64,000 nt of DNA from Gryllotalpicola protaetiae (GCF_003627055.1 NZ_CP032624.1:2976001-3040000), one strand, 5' to 3'; positions 1 through 8,994 are shown, numbered from the stretch's first letter. Numbers and translations: made by a program. Notes: generated by a model not told the origin, from the sequence alone.

Positions 1-1417
1 GCAAGATCGGCTCTGGTGACCCTTGCAGGAAGAACGGGGCGACCAAGGTAAGCCTGCGGACCTTCTGCGGCGCTGCCGCAGCCGCTTCAAGGGCAGCGGC
101 CGAGGCGATGGAGTGCGCGACCATATGCGTTTGGTCGGATGTGGCGAGAAGCGCTTCCAACCAGCGAGACCAGTCCCACGACCCATCGCCTGCGCTCATG
201 CCCAAGCCGGGAAGATCAAGCGCCCGCGCATCAGGCAACAGTCGGACCACGGCGGCCCAGGTGTCGGCGTTGACGGGCAGACCGGGAAGCACGATCGTCG
301 AGGCGTGGGCACGACCAAGCTCGAACGTACGCACTCCGCCAACGGTAACGAAGCGGCGATCCGGCTCAGGTGCAGCGCCAAATCGATGAGCGGCGAGATA
401 GTCCGCCCACACATCGATGGAGTGTTCCGTGGGTGGCATCGTGAGATCGTGTCTGCGGGCAACGGCGATCGCCGTGCCTGTGGGGTAGCGATCCCGAGAC
501 AGGAAGCTGAGCGTCTCCGGGTCCGTTCGGGTCACGGCCTGGGGAAGACGCTTGATCACCGCAGCGGGAATGCGCAGTCTCGGAGCCTTCGTCCCGTAGT
601 GACGCGCAATTCCTGAAAGCAGCGCAGGCAGTGCCGGAGTCTGGTCGTCGAGGATCCAGTAGCTCTTCCGTGCAGTAGAGTCGTCTGCGGGGAGCAGCGC
701 CATGAACGCGGCGAGATAATCGGCGGTGACAACGGGCACGAACGTGGCGTCGCTCCCGGGCAGGGCGGGTAGCCTGCCGTGCCACAGGTCTTCCAGGTTT
801 GCGGCCAGTCCGAGCTGTTGATCGGTCTCGCCCGACCTACTGTCTCCGATGACGGTGGACGGGTTGACAACGCTCCACGGCACGCCCATCCGAGCCGCAC
901 GAGTTCGGAACACGGCGTCTGACTCGACCTTCGACGCCTCGTAGGCGCCGAGCGTCGAATAGACACGCCGAATGCGCTCCGCATCCCACCGTTCGATCGC
1001 AGGTTCCTGTCCTCCCACCCGGTAGCCGGAGACGTGCACGACACGGCGGATCGCAGGCAGGGTCGCCGCGAAATCCACGATCCGCTCGACGCTGTGGACA
1101 TTGGCCGCTCGTGCCTCGTCGATCCCCATTCCGAAGCGGTAAGCGCCGGCGCAGCTGTAGATCTCGGTGATCCCGGCCCATTGCGTCGCATCGTCGAGAA
1201 GGAGGCGATCGCTCGCGAAGTCGACGCGAACGTGCTCGACGTTCTCTCCTCGGTCGTGGTCGGCGAGCCAATCTCGTAGGCGCCTCTCGCTCGAGTCGGA
1301 TCTGCTGGCAGCAGTCACGCGCACGTCGGCCTCATCGAGTGCAAGGATCACGTGGCGACCGATAAGGCCAGTCGCACCGAATATGAGTGCGTGCCGCTGC
1401 GGTGCGGGCTCGTTCAT
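1..1417 (-). CDS. SDR/NAD(P)-epimerase fused to alpha/beta hydrolase (3' end outside window)
   Basis: The frame is open from ATG at 1417 to the left edge (472 codons), so the protein is partial. Seen: an N-terminal Rossmann motif (IFGATGLIGRHV, about residues 12-23), then YEASK (the YxxxK active-site pair) and VNPSTVIGD, typical of extended SDR/epimerase proteins. From about residue 330 a second domain reads like an alpha/beta hydrolase: a beta strand ending in LPGLPVNADTW, DLPGLGMS, and a nucleophile-elbow-like AHSIAS followed by a helix. The start overlaps the stop of the upstream TetR gene by 4 bases (ATGA), so the two are probably co-translated. Substrate is unknown. The two-domain reading comes from sequence motifs only; the hydrolase part is cut by the edge. 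Confidence 0.82.
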   Translation of the reverse strand, partial: MNEPAPQRHALIFGATGLIGRHVILALDEADVRVTAASRSDSSERRLRDWLADHDRGENVEHVRVDFASDRLLLDDATQWAGITEIYSCAGAYRFGMGIDEARAANVHSVERIVDFAATLPAIRRVVHVSGYRVGGQEPAIERWDAERIRRVYSTLGAYEASKVESDAVFRTRAARMGVPWSVVNPSTVIGDSRSGETDQQLGLAANLEDLWHGRLPALPGSDATFVPVVTADYLAAFMALLPADDSTARKSYWILDDQTPALPALLSGIARHYGTKAPRLRIPAAVIKRLPQAVTRTDPETLSFLSRDRYPTGTAIAVARRHDLTMPPTEHSIDVWADYLAAHRFGAAPEPDRRFVTVGGVRTFELGRAHASTIVLPGLPVNADTWAAVVRLLPDARALDLPGLGMSAGDGSWDWSRWLEALLATSDQTHMVAHSIASAAALEAAAAAPQKVRRLTLVAPFFLQGSPEPIL

Positions 1418-2013
1418 CGAAGCGCCTCCGTTTGCGATGATGCGTGATCGAGGATGCTGCCCAGCACGGCTGCGGTATCGCGGAGCGCTTCGACGCTCCG
1501 GTGCGCACGACAGAGGATGACTGTGCCTTCGAGGCTCGTCACGATAGTCGTCGCCATCGCCCATGCTTGCGGGCGCGGATGCCGCTGGGTCTCTAGGTAG
1601 TCGGCGAGTGTCGTGATCCACGAGTCGAAGGCGACGGCGCAGGCGGTGCGCAGCACTTCACTACGCTCACTTGCGTCCAGGGTCACCACCGATACCGGGC
1701 AGCCCAGTCGATAGTCGCTCTCGACCAGCATCTCGATCAGGGCTGTGACCATGGACTCCACGACGTCGCGAGGGGACTCGGCATTGGCCATGGCCTCGGC
1801 CAGTTGGTCGCTCAGCTGCTGCGCAGCCAACTCGACCGCCCGTGCGCCGAGCGTGGCTTTCCCCCCAGGGAAGTGGAAGTAGATCGACCCTTTCGGGACC
1901 CTAGCGTGCTCGGTCACGGCGTTAAGCCCGGCCCCGGTATAGCCCTGTGTCTGGATGAGCTCAAGCATCGACTCCACCATGCGGGTCTGTGTTCGCTCGC
2001 CTTTGTTTCCCAT
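1414..2013 (-). CDS. TetR/AcrR-family repressor, LmrA/YxaF-like
   Basis: A 199-residue protein with an N-terminal TetR helix-turn-helix (about residues 8-55). It contains PKGSIYFHFPGGKATL, the recognition-helix segment characteristic of the LmrA/YxaF branch; the rest would be the all-helical ligand-binding domain. It is the first gene of a two-gene unit, and its stop overlaps the start of the SDR-hydrolase gene by 4 bases, so it probably controls that gene and itself. The ATG follows a TATTAT hexamer by about 6 bases on the minus strand and no Shine-Dalgarno is visible, so the mRNA may be leaderless (inference). The ligand is unknown. Confidence 0.9.
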   Translation of the reverse strand: MGNKGERTQTRMVESMLELIQTQGYTGAGLNAVTEHARVPKGSIYFHFPGGKATLGARAVELAAQQLSDQLAEAMANAESPRDVVESMVTALIEMLVESDYRLGCPVSVVTLDASERSEVLRTACAVAFDSWITTLADYLETQRHPRPQAWAMATTIVTSLEGTVILCRAHRSVEALRDTAAVLGSILDHASSQTEALR

Positions 2014-2076
2014 GGGGGAGATAATAGACCAGTCGACATATTTTGGCCAGATGTTGCTGCATGCGTGGCGAGGCGT

Positions 2077-3450
2077 TCACTCACGAGCTGCGTCGATCCG
2101 GGGGGCCGGAGCTGCGGCCACGTGCGCCGGGAAGAGCTGATCAGGGTCGTACTGCGCTTTCAACCTTCGCAGTCGTTCGAGATCGGCGGCATCGTATGCG
2201 GACGCGAGCCTCGAGCTCGCGCCTGCTCCGCCCAGGAAGTTCAGATAGCGGGTGCCTGTCGCCCAGGGGGCCATCTCGCGGAAGAGGCGGTCGCTTCCGG
2301 AGGACTCCGGGTGGGAGAGCACCGAGAGGTTGAACGCGGCGTCCCTGTTGCTGACGAGGCTCGGATGCGCTGGCGGACGGTTCAGGGCTCCTCCGAGGTG
2401 ACGCAATTCCACCATGATCTCGGCGCTCGTCGATGCCGGACCTGTGATCCGGAGCAGGGTCATGGCGGCTTTCGCATCGAAAGCGCGAAGCATGATGTTC
2501 GATTCCAGGTACGGCATCGGCTCGGTTCCGTCGTCGTGCACGCGTGCGATCTCGGAGTAGGGTCGTTCGCCGAGCGAGTCGAACGTCGATGGCGCCAGTT
2601 GCCGAAGTTCCCGCGCCATCGTCTCTCCTGCCGATCTTGATCCGAAGTGCGCCGCCCGCAGGTGCACGGCGAATCGACCGCGGACGTGCTCCGGAACCGA
2701 TGGAAGGTCAGGCAGTCGCAGGAAGGCGATCGAGGTCGAGACCTCGTCTGGCGCACGAAGAAGCCATCGCGACCAGCCATCGACCACGGCGTGTGCGTGT
2801 TCGCCCGAGAAGTACAGACCTCCTCCGAAGAACCTGGAGTGCGGGAACACCCGGAATTTCATCGAGGTGACGATCCCGAAACTGTCCTTACCCCCGAGGA
2901 TGCCTGAGTGCAACTCCGAGTGAAGCTGCGGTGAAACGGTGCGCATTCTTCCGTCAGGAGTGACAACCTGCATCTCCAGGACATGATCGGACGCGTAGCC
3001 GTGCAAGCGCCCGAGCGGGCCGATTCCCCCGCCGAGCGTGTACCCGACCACGCCCACCAAAGGCGACGAGCCGTTCAACGGCGCTAGGCCAGCACCGGAC
3101 AGTGTTTCAATGACCTCTCCCCATCGGACTCCAGCCCCCACTCGCACGGTCTGAGTATTGGCGTCGACAGTGAGCTCGGTCATGCGCCGAGTGCTGATGA
3201 GGAGTCCGCCATGCGGCGACATGCTGCCGTGACCTGTAGCGAGGACACCTATTTTCAATCCTTCGACTCGCGCGTACTCAATGGCCGCCCGCACGTCGTC
3301 GTCAATTGCCGCCCCGACGATGACCTTGGGGTAATGGGTCACGGTGAGATTGAAGCCGGCCAGTTCCTCGGCGTAACCGTCGTCACCTGGGATCAGCACC
3401 GGCCCGGCGACGGCGTCCATAAGACGCTCGAGTGAACCTCTCGTGGTCAC
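2077..3450 (-). CDS. FAD-linked (berberine-bridge-type) oxidoreductase
   Basis: A 457-residue protein with an FAD_binding_4 (PCMH-type) domain: ATGHG at about 71-75 (the His is the usual covalent flavin position) and GYTLGGGIG at 136-144. It ends in a berberine-bridge-enzyme tail (AYDAADLERLRRLKAQYDP). The usual Cys of the bicovalent family is absent, suggesting mono-covalent or non-covalent FAD. I chose GTG at 3450 because it overlaps the TGA of the upstream membrane-protein gene (GTGA). The frame stays open to 3576, but that stretch lies inside the upstream gene. It forms an operon with the small membrane protein under the divergent TetR at 3796. The substrate cannot be read from the sequence. 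Confidence 0.9.
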   Translation of the reverse strand: MTTRGSLERLMDAVAGPVLIPGDDGYAEELAGFNLTVTHYPKVIVGAAIDDDVRAAIEYARVEGLKIGVLATGHGSMSPHGGLLISTRRMTELTVDANTQTVRVGAGVRWGEVIETLSGAGLAPLNGSSPLVGVVGYTLGGGIGPLGRLHGYASDHVLEMQVVTPDGRMRTVSPQLHSELHSGILGGKDSFGIVTSMKFRVFPHSRFFGGGLYFSGEHAHAVVDGWSRWLLRAPDEVSTSIAFLRLPDLPSVPEHVRGRFAVHLRAAHFGSRSAGETMARELRQLAPSTFDSLGERPYSEIARVHDDGTEPMPYLESNIMLRAFDAKAAMTLLRITGPASTSAEIMVELRHLGGALNRPPAHPSLVSNRDAAFNLSVLSHPESSGSDRLFREMAPWATGTRYLNFLGGAGASSRLASAYDAADLERLRRLKAQYDPDQLFPAHVAAAPAPRIDAARE

Positions 3451-3701
3451 TGTTCGCCCCGGCCCAGGCGAGATGTGAGCCGGACATAGCCGGAGAGAAG
3501 AAGCGGGACGAAGACGTAGACGGCCAACGGGACGACAGCGAGCGTCAATACCAGTGCGCGAAGCACCGGACTCCATCCGTCTGCGAAGGCGCCCAGGATG
3601 GTGAATCCGATCACGACAAGCGGGAAGATCGACAGCCAGGTGAGGACCGCACGGACATGGATCGACGGGGCGGGGCGTGACGGGGATGGTTGAGGGGTCA
3701 T
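3447..3701 (-). CDS. Small two-TM membrane protein (DUF2798-like)
   Basis: An 84-residue protein with two hydrophobic spans (about residues 20-42 and 50-72) and short polar ends; it resembles small DUF2798-type membrane proteins often found beside TetR genes. ATG at 3701 is preferred to the longer frame starting at 3764 because the extra residues would lie over the divergent promoter. It is first in a two-gene unit with the FAD oxidoreductase (4-base overlap). Function is unknown. Its place next to the palindromes at 3709-3775 suggests control by the TetR protein encoded at 3796. Confidence 0.72.
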   Translation of the reverse strand: MTPQPSPSRPAPSIHVRAVLTWLSIFPLVVIGFTILGAFADGWSPVLRALVLTLAVVPLAVYVFVPLLLSGYVRLTSRLGRGEQ

Positions 3702-3708
3702 AAGAACT

Positions 3709-3775
3709 CCAACTAGTTGGTTTTTATTTGGAGTGACTCTAACGTGTGCGGCGCGAGTCCGCAACTACCTGGTTG
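3709..3775. promoter_or_regulatory. Divergent promoter with two palindromic TetR operator candidates
   Basis: A perfect 12-bp palindrome ccaactagttgg lies at 3709-3720, and a related imperfect one (caac-N6-gttg within caactacctggttgg) lies at 3761-3775, between the membrane-protein/FAD operon and the TetR gene. The shared caac/gttg half-sites and the divergent layout are what an autoregulating TetR repressor would need. Confidence 0.6.
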
Positions 3776-3795
3776 GTATTTGCTATCGTGTCGGT

Positions 3796-4386
3796 ATGGC
3801 ATGGGACACCGAGCGAACCCGACGGCTTCTTTTGGATGCTGCGACTAGGGAGTTCGCCGATCATGGATTGGCGGGGGGGCGAGTGGACCGGATCGCTGAG
3901 GTGGCCGGTGTCAACAAGCAGCGCATCTACAAGTACTTCGGCAGCAAATCTGAACTGTTCGACGCCGTCGTCGCGAACGAGATGGTGCGAGTGATGGAAC
4001 TGATCCCCATCACCGGCACGGGCAAGAGCGCCGTGCTCGACTACGCGGGAAGAATGTTCGACCACCACAGCGACGATCGGACCCTCGCGCGGCTGTTGTT
4101 CTGGGAGAGCCTGTCGGATCGCCCGCCAACCAGATCACCTGAGCGCATCGTGCTCAGCGACAAGAAAGTGGATGATATTGCGCGCGTTCTTCCGGGAATC
4201 CCTCGCCCCCGATCCGCGGAGTTGCTCTTCGCGATCGTCGTGTTGAGTTGCGGGTGGCCGATACTCGAGCAGATTGATCGCCTTCTTGTCGGGGAGGTTG
4301 GTGATCGCTCACGTCGTCGGGACATGCTGATCAAGACCGTCGGCGCGCTTGTGAGCTCACTTTCTGAAGAATCGGGCTCAGCTTGA
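3796..4386 (+). CDS. TetR-family transcriptional regulator
   Basis: A 196-residue protein. The N-terminal HTH contains RVDRIAEVAGVNKQRIYKYFGSK (split here as RVDRIAEVAGV and NKQRIYKYFGSK), a canonical TetR recognition region. ATG at 3796 is chosen over the frame opening at 3733, because the earlier start would place the operators inside the gene and the HTH normally begins within about 20 residues. It diverges from the small membrane protein/FAD oxidase pair and is probably their repressor. Ligand unknown. Confidence 0.9.
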   Translation: MAWDTERTRRLLLDAATREFADHGLAGGRVDRIAEVAGVNKQRIYKYFGSKSELFDAVVANEMVRVMELIPITGTGKSAVLDYAGRMFDHHSDDRTLARLLFWESLSDRPPTRSPERIVLSDKKVDDIARVLPGIPRPRSAELLFAIVVLSCGWPILEQIDRLLVGEVGDRSRRRDMLIKTVGALVSSLSEESGSA

Positions 4387-4497
4387 CGCCCCCCAGAACT
4401 GGGGTGCCCGCTGTCCGGGGACGTCTCGCGGGTCGGTCGCGAGGGGGAGCGGTGGGATCCCGAGCTGTTCGCAACGCGTTGAGCGAGGCTGTGGTCC

Positions 4498-5883
4498 TCA
4501 TCGCGTGCTTTCCGTACCACATCGATCACTCGATATTGGGTCGGGTAGCCGTGCGCTGAGGCCGCGCATCTCGGCGGGGGAGAGTCCACGGCGGTGCTCA
4601 GATGGCATTGTGCGGCTCGATGGTAGTGCGGCGCGTAATACGAGCCCGGCAGTCATCGCTGCCCACATCCAGAGAAGGTCACCGGATGCGGCTGTGACCA
4701 CGGTGCCAATCAGGCCGAGGCCGCTGCCTGCGGCGACGCGAGAGAGATTGAAGAGGTAGGCCCCGCGCCCGAACTCGATTCCGTCTCGGGTAAACGCCAC
4801 CGCACCCACCCCCAAAGAAAGCGCCGAAAGCCACCAAATTGCACGTGCGGAATCTGAGACCGTCTCGTCAGCGGTGAGACCGGAGAGCACCGGATCGCCG
4901 ACGGCGAGAACCACCAGAAACGAGACCGCACCGATCAGAAGGGAAACGAGCAGCAGGAGACGCTCCAGCTTTCGCCGCCGCGTAACGGTTGGCGCGGTCG
5001 AGATGAGAATCTGCGCCGCGGATTTCCACCCTTCGATCGCGAGCACGGCGAGCAGCCAGCACTGATAGACGATGAGGTGCGCGGCCGCCTTTTCCGGCCC
5101 GTTAGAGACGGCGGCTGCCGTCATCGCCAGAGTGGCGGCTCCGAGCAATGCCGAACGGGTCACGAGGAGGGCGACTGGGCGGACGAAGTTCCGCGTCGAC
5201 GCCGGTATCAGTTGCGTGCCGTCGTTGATGGGGACGATGATCCAGAGGCCGCGCACGATCAGTCTGCGTAGTACGACCGTGAATACGAGCAACTGCGATA
5301 TCCCGGAGGCGAGCCCGACGCCGAGGAGCCCACCCCAAGCTGTCGCGGCGATCAGCGCATCTAGTCCGATGTGAACGACAGCGCCGCCGAGCGCTGCGAA
5401 GGTGACGTCGCGTACGGCGTCCGCACCGCGAAGCGCGCCGTAGCCGGCGAGGACGAGGGCCGACACTGGCATGCCCGCTGCGCGGGCGAGAAGGTACGAG
5501 CGGGCCTCGGGGTCGCCGATGATCAGCAGCGCAACCGCCGTGATGGAGAGCGCGAGAATCACACCCCAGCCCGACGCCAGCTTCATGGTGGTGCGCACGG
5601 TCTTCCCCGCGCGGGAGAGGTGGCCGTCCGCGCGCAGACGTCCGATCTCGGTGGTCTGCGCGAACAGGAGCGGGGTCAGCAGCCAGGTCGTGGTCGTGAT
5701 GATGCCGGCGCCAACGGCCAGCGAGGCTTGGATCACGATCCCGAGCGTGCCCGCCGTCGCGGCATCGGCGACTCCGGTCAGAGGCTCCGCGAGCAGCGCC
5801 AGAGCTGCGAGTCCCGCAAGGCGGAAGGCCTGTGTAATGGGCGATCGTTCCGGTGCTTGTTCGTTAACCGGTGCTGTGCTCAT
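4498..5883 (-). CDS. MATE-family efflux transporter
   Basis: A 461-residue polytopic membrane protein with about 12 hydrophobic segments in two halves, matching MATE/DinF antiporters in length and layout (N-half with AEPLTGVADAATAGTLG, close to the MATE motif around the first helix). It would export organic compounds using an ion gradient. ATG at 5883 overlaps the TGA of the upstream CGNR regulator by 4 bases, so an extension into 5940 is rejected. Transcription is probably driven from the palindromic promoter at 6442-6478 through the regulator gene. The transported compound is unknown. Confidence 0.85.
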   Translation of the reverse strand: MSTAPVNEQAPERSPITQAFRLAGLAALALLAEPLTGVADAATAGTLGIVIQASLAVGAGIITTTTWLLTPLLFAQTTEIGRLRADGHLSRAGKTVRTTMKLASGWGVILALSITAVALLIIGDPEARSYLLARAAGMPVSALVLAGYGALRGADAVRDVTFAALGGAVVHIGLDALIAATAWGGLLGVGLASGISQLLVFTVVLRRLIVRGLWIIVPINDGTQLIPASTRNFVRPVALLVTRSALLGAATLAMTAAAVSNGPEKAAAHLIVYQCWLLAVLAIEGWKSAAQILISTAPTVTRRRKLERLLLLVSLLIGAVSFLVVLAVGDPVLSGLTADETVSDSARAIWWLSALSLGVGAVAFTRDGIEFGRGAYLFNLSRVAAGSGLGLIGTVVTAASGDLLWMWAAMTAGLVLRAALPSSRTMPSEHRRGLSPAEMRGLSARLPDPISSDRCGTESTR

Positions 5884-6431
5884 CCGAGCCCGCTTGCGAT
5901 GCGGCGGCGATGAGCGGCGACGTGGCTGCGGGTGGCGCACCGACGCGAGCAGAATCGCTGGCGCCCTGCCCGACTGAAATCAACGAAGACCAGGTCGCAA
6001 TCGGGTGCAGCACAGATACCGAGGCGGAGCAGCCCTGTTGTATCGGCCAGAAGCACCGCGAGAGCTACTAGCCCGTTTGCTCGCAATCGTTCGCCGATGC
6101 TCGGACCGTGGCCATCGAAATGCAGATGGGGGGCGAAGTTGTCTGAGATCGAGACGCTGACACGCACAGGCAGTTCCGCCAGCAAGGTGTTGAGTTGGTT
6201 AGCCGCTTCGTCGAGCACGGTGGACTCGAACAGCGGCCGCACGTCGGAGGCCAGCTTGATCAACGCCCGCTGCGTGCTTGCGAGGTCGATGTGATCACCC
6301 GGGGCCCGGTGACGGATGGGCAGCGACTCTCGTGCTAGCAACTGACGAGTCCAGTCGACGTCGAGCTCTCCCGCCGTTGCGGCGTTAACGACACGAACAA
6401 CCAAATCCGCAGCAGGTCGATTTACATCCAT
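5880..6431 (-). CDS. CGNR zinc-finger transcriptional regulator
   Basis: A 183-residue protein whose C-terminus has the CGNR zinc-finger layout: C140, C145, C161 and C165 in CAAPDCDLVF and RFCSRRCATR, followed by a basic tail. The N-terminal half is the usual ABATE-type stress-sensing domain region. It overlaps the MATE gene by 4 bases. A 10-bp perfect inverted repeat directly upstream of the start suggests self-control. The signal is unknown; by position it probably regulates the MATE pump. Confidence 0.85.
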   Translation of the reverse strand: MDVNRPAADLVVRVVNAATAGELDVDWTRQLLARESLPIRHRAPGDHIDLASTQRALIKLASDVRPLFESTVLDEAANQLNTLLAELPVRVSVSISDNFAPHLHFDGHGPSIGERLRANGLVALAVLLADTTGLLRLGICAAPDCDLVFVDFSRAGRQRFCSRRCATRSHVAAHRRRIASGLG

Positions 6432-6441
6432 GCCTCCAGCA

Positions 6442-6478
6442 TGATGTAAGCATTGACTTTACCACAACGCTTACATCA
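6442..6478. promoter_or_regulatory. 10-bp inverted repeat upstream of the CGNR/MATE operon
   Basis: Perfect arms tgatgtaagc (6442-6451) and gcttacatca (6469-6478) are separated by 17 bp, immediately upstream of the start at 6431. The spacing and place fit an operator flanking the promoter. Confidence 0.6.
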
Positions 6479-6567
6479 GGACCTTACAAGACGCCCGATT
6501 TCGACCACCAGCGACGATCGAATTCTTGAGCGGCCGCGGTTCCGGGAGACCCCGAAAGGTCTGCCGG

Positions 6568-7530
6568 TCATCGAACACCTCGTGGTCTGCGAAGGCTCCG
6601 ACTCGGTCGCCCGCGACCTCTGGCCCTGACCGCGAGGAGCGCGCACGCGATGACAGCGACGCCGCCGAGGACGGTGGGCCAGGTGAGCTGCTCGTGCAGG
6701 AGGACCGTGGCCCAGACGATCGTCATCACGGGCTGAGCCAACTGCACCTGGCTCACCTGCGCCATCGGACCGATGGCGAGGCCCCGGTACCAGGCGAAGT
6801 ACCCGAGGAACATGCTCACGACCGCCAGGTAGGCGAAGGCGCCCCATTCCACGAAGGTCCCGTGTGGTGGTTGCTGGATGATGGCGGCTCCGGTGAGCGC
6901 GACCATGAGGGGGGCGGCTAGCACGAGCGACCATGAGATGGTCTGCCACGAGCCCAGCTGCCGGGAGAGGATGCCGCCCTCGGCGTACCCGATCGCGCAG
7001 GCGACGACGGCGGCGAACAGCAGCAGGTCCGACCACTGGAGTTGTGCGATCCCGCCTCCTTGCACGCAGGCGAACGCGACGGCTGCGACGGCGCCAATGG
7101 CTGCGGTGGCCCAGAATGTCACGGGTGGGCGTTCGTGCCCCCTGATCACGGTCGTCACTGCGGTCGCAGCCGGTAGTAGGGCGACGACGACGGCTCCGTG
7201 GCTGGCAGGAGCGGTGGTCAGTGCATACGAGGTCAGTAGCGGGAAGCCGACAATGACGCCACCGGCGACGATTGCCAGTTGACCCCACTGACGCCCGAGC
7301 GGCATTCGCTGCCGAGTGACTGCGAGCGCGACTCCGGCGAGCAGCGCGGCGATGACGGCCCGACCCGACCCGACGAACAGCGGAGACATGGCCCCGCCGG
7401 CCACGGCTACGCGGGTGAATGGCATGGTGAACGAGAACGCGGCCACACCGAGCAGGCCCCACCACAGGCCGGATCGCGTTTTCAGTAGCGGAGAGGGACC
7501 CGAAGCAATAGCGCTATCATGTGCTGTCAT
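6568..7530 (-). CDS. EamA/DMT-family transporter
   Basis: A 320-residue protein with about ten TM helices in two EamA repeats (each with a conserved end such as PLTSYALTTAPASHGAVV and MAQVSQVQLAQPVMTIVWA), the RhaT/YdcZ-type drug/metabolite exporter layout. It ends in a basic cytoplasmic tail. ATG at 7530 directly faces the ATG of the divergent MocR gene: the two codons share the tetramer catg at 7528-7531. A TTG at 7536 would extend it by two codons. MocR-type regulators next to DMT exporters are common; the cargo is unknown. Confidence 0.88.
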   Translation of the reverse strand: MTAHDSAIASGPSPLLKTRSGLWWGLLGVAAFSFTMPFTRVAVAGGAMSPLFVGSGRAVIAALLAGVALAVTRQRMPLGRQWGQLAIVAGGVIVGFPLLTSYALTTAPASHGAVVVALLPAATAVTTVIRGHERPPVTFWATAAIGAVAAVAFACVQGGGIAQLQWSDLLLFAAVVACAIGYAEGGILSRQLGSWQTISWSLVLAAPLMVALTGAAIIQQPPHGTFVEWGAFAYLAVVSMFLGYFAWYRGLAIGPMAQVSQVQLAQPVMTIVWATVLLHEQLTWPTVLGGVAVIACALLAVRARGRGRPSRSLRRPRGVR

Positions 7531-7531
7531 G
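7508..7531. promoter_or_regulatory. Palindrome at the shared EamA/MocR start region
   Basis: Perfect palindrome atagcgctat at 7508-7517, followed by the repeated heptamers tatcatg (7515-7521) and tgtcatg (7525-7531). It lies within the first codons of the EamA gene and just before the MocR start, so binding here could affect both genes. Confidence 0.45.
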
Positions 7532-8935
7532 ATCAACAGTAGCAGTGATCGCCTCGTCGAGGTATTGCAGGAATGGATCGTGTCGGCGTCCGCGGGGGCT
7601 CAACTCCCCTCAACCCGGGCTATCGTCGCCCGGTACGGCGTGAGCCCGGTCACGGTGCAGAGAGCATTGCGAACACTGGCCACACAGGGCCTCGTGGAAG
7701 CGCGTGCGGGCGTGGGTACGTTCGTGCGTGCAGTACGCATCGCCCGTCCGCACGACTACGGGTGGCAGACTGCTGCGCTCGGCTCGCCGTCGAGCCACCT
7801 GCCTTCAGCGGGATCTGCGCTGCGGACGGCGCCCAACGATGTCATCGCGCTTCACTCGGGCTACCCCGACAAGGAGTTGCTTCCTGTCGGGCTTGTGCGA
7901 ACAGCGCTCGCCCGAGCCGCTCGCGGCGACGCCGCTGTCCTTCGACCGCCCGCCGCGGGCCTGCCCGATCTGCAGGCCTGGTTCGCATCCGAACTCGGCG
8001 CGGTCACCCCGACAGGCCTCACCCCTCCCGCCGTGAGCGACGTGACCATCTTGCCTGGCAGTCAGAGCGGGCTGAGCACGCTGTTCCGTGCGCTGGTGGG
8101 TGCGGGGCGCCCGCTGCTGATCGAGTCGCCGAGCTATTGGGGCGCGATCCTCGCCGCTGCACAGGTCGGTGTGGAGGTCGTCCCGATCCCTAGCGGCCAC
8201 CGTGGCCCGGATCCCGATGAACTTGATCGGGCGTTCACGCAGACGGGCGCGCGGGCGTTCTACGCGCAGCCTAACTTCGCCAACCCGACGGGAGCCCAGT
8301 GGCCACAGGAGATCGTCGACCGAGTACTCGCTATCGTGCGGGGCCACGGAGCCTTCCTCATCGAGGATGACTGGGCGCATGATTTCGGGATCACGGCCGA
8401 CTCTGCACCGGTTGCTGCGCACGATGACAGCGGACATGTCGTCTACATCCGGTCTCTCACCAAGAGCGTGTCACCGGCTATCAGAGTCGCCGGGCTCATC
8501 GCCCGTGGCCCCGCCCGTGACCGCATCCTCGTAGATTCCCAGGCACAGACCATGTACGTCAGCGGCGTGCTGCAGGCTGCCGCCCTCGATGTTGTCAGCC
8601 AGCCCGCCTGGCGCACCCATCTGCGAACCCTGCGCCGGCAACTCGCCTCACGCCGCGATCTTCTCGTTGACGCGCTCCGAGAGTTCGCGCCGAATACCCA
8701 CCTGGAGCAGGTGCCACGCGGAGGTCTGAATCTCTGGCTGCGACTGCCAGACGGCACGGACCTGGCGCGGGTGATCCGCGACTGCGAGATCCAGGGTGTC
8801 CTTGTCGCCGCCGGTGACGACTGGTTCCCAGCCGAGCCCACGGGCCGATATCTGCGCCTCAACTATTCAGGTCCGAACCCCGGCGCGTTCCCGGACGGAG
8901 CGCGTATCATCGGGCAGGTGCTCGCCGAGCAATAG
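7529..8935 (+). CDS. MocR-type PLP-dependent regulator (GntR HTH + aminotransferase fold)
   Basis: A 468-residue protein: a GntR winged helix at about 6-65 (TRAIVARYGVSPVTVQRAL), a linker, then a fold-type-I aminotransferase domain with AQPNFANPTGA and the PLP lysine K312 in SLTKSVSPAIR. MocR proteins use the aminotransferase domain as a sensor, often for PLP or amino compounds. ATG at 7529 is chosen from the HTH position; the frame opens at 7316 inside the EamA gene. No Shine-Dalgarno is visible, so translation may be leaderless. It is probably the regulator of the divergent EamA exporter. Confidence 0.9.
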   Translation: MINSSSDRLVEVLQEWIVSASAGAQLPSTRAIVARYGVSPVTVQRALRTLATQGLVEARAGVGTFVRAVRIARPHDYGWQTAALGSPSSHLPSAGSALRTAPNDVIALHSGYPDKELLPVGLVRTALARAARGDAAVLRPPAAGLPDLQAWFASELGAVTPTGLTPPAVSDVTILPGSQSGLSTLFRALVGAGRPLLIESPSYWGAILAAAQVGVEVVPIPSGHRGPDPDELDRAFTQTGARAFYAQPNFANPTGAQWPQEIVDRVLAIVRGHGAFLIEDDWAHDFGITADSAPVAAHDDSGHVVYIRSLTKSVSPAIRVAGLIARGPARDRILVDSQAQTMYVSGVLQAAALDVVSQPAWRTHLRTLRRQLASRRDLLVDALREFAPNTHLEQVPRGGLNLWLRLPDGTDLARVIRDCEIQGVLVAAGDDWFPAEPTGRYLRLNYSGPNPGAFPDGARIIGQVLAEQ

Positions 8936-8946
8936 ATGTCCCGGCC

Positions 8947-8978
8947 GGTGGATCCGCCGGCAAGCTAACGGATCCACC
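8947..8978. terminator. Hairpin between convergent MocR and SDR genes
   Basis: Perfect 10-bp arms ggtggatccg (8947-8956) and cggatccacc (8969-8978) with a 12-nt loop, placed between two converging stops. There is no strong T-tract, so a bidirectional terminator role is likely but not certain. Confidence 0.5.
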
Positions 8979-8994
8979 GTGCCTGTGTGTTTGT

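Noticed and set aside
3451-3576. N-terminal extension of the FAD oxidoreductase
   Set aside because: It overlaps the upstream membrane-protein gene; GTG at 3450 gives the usual GTGA overlap and family N-terminus.
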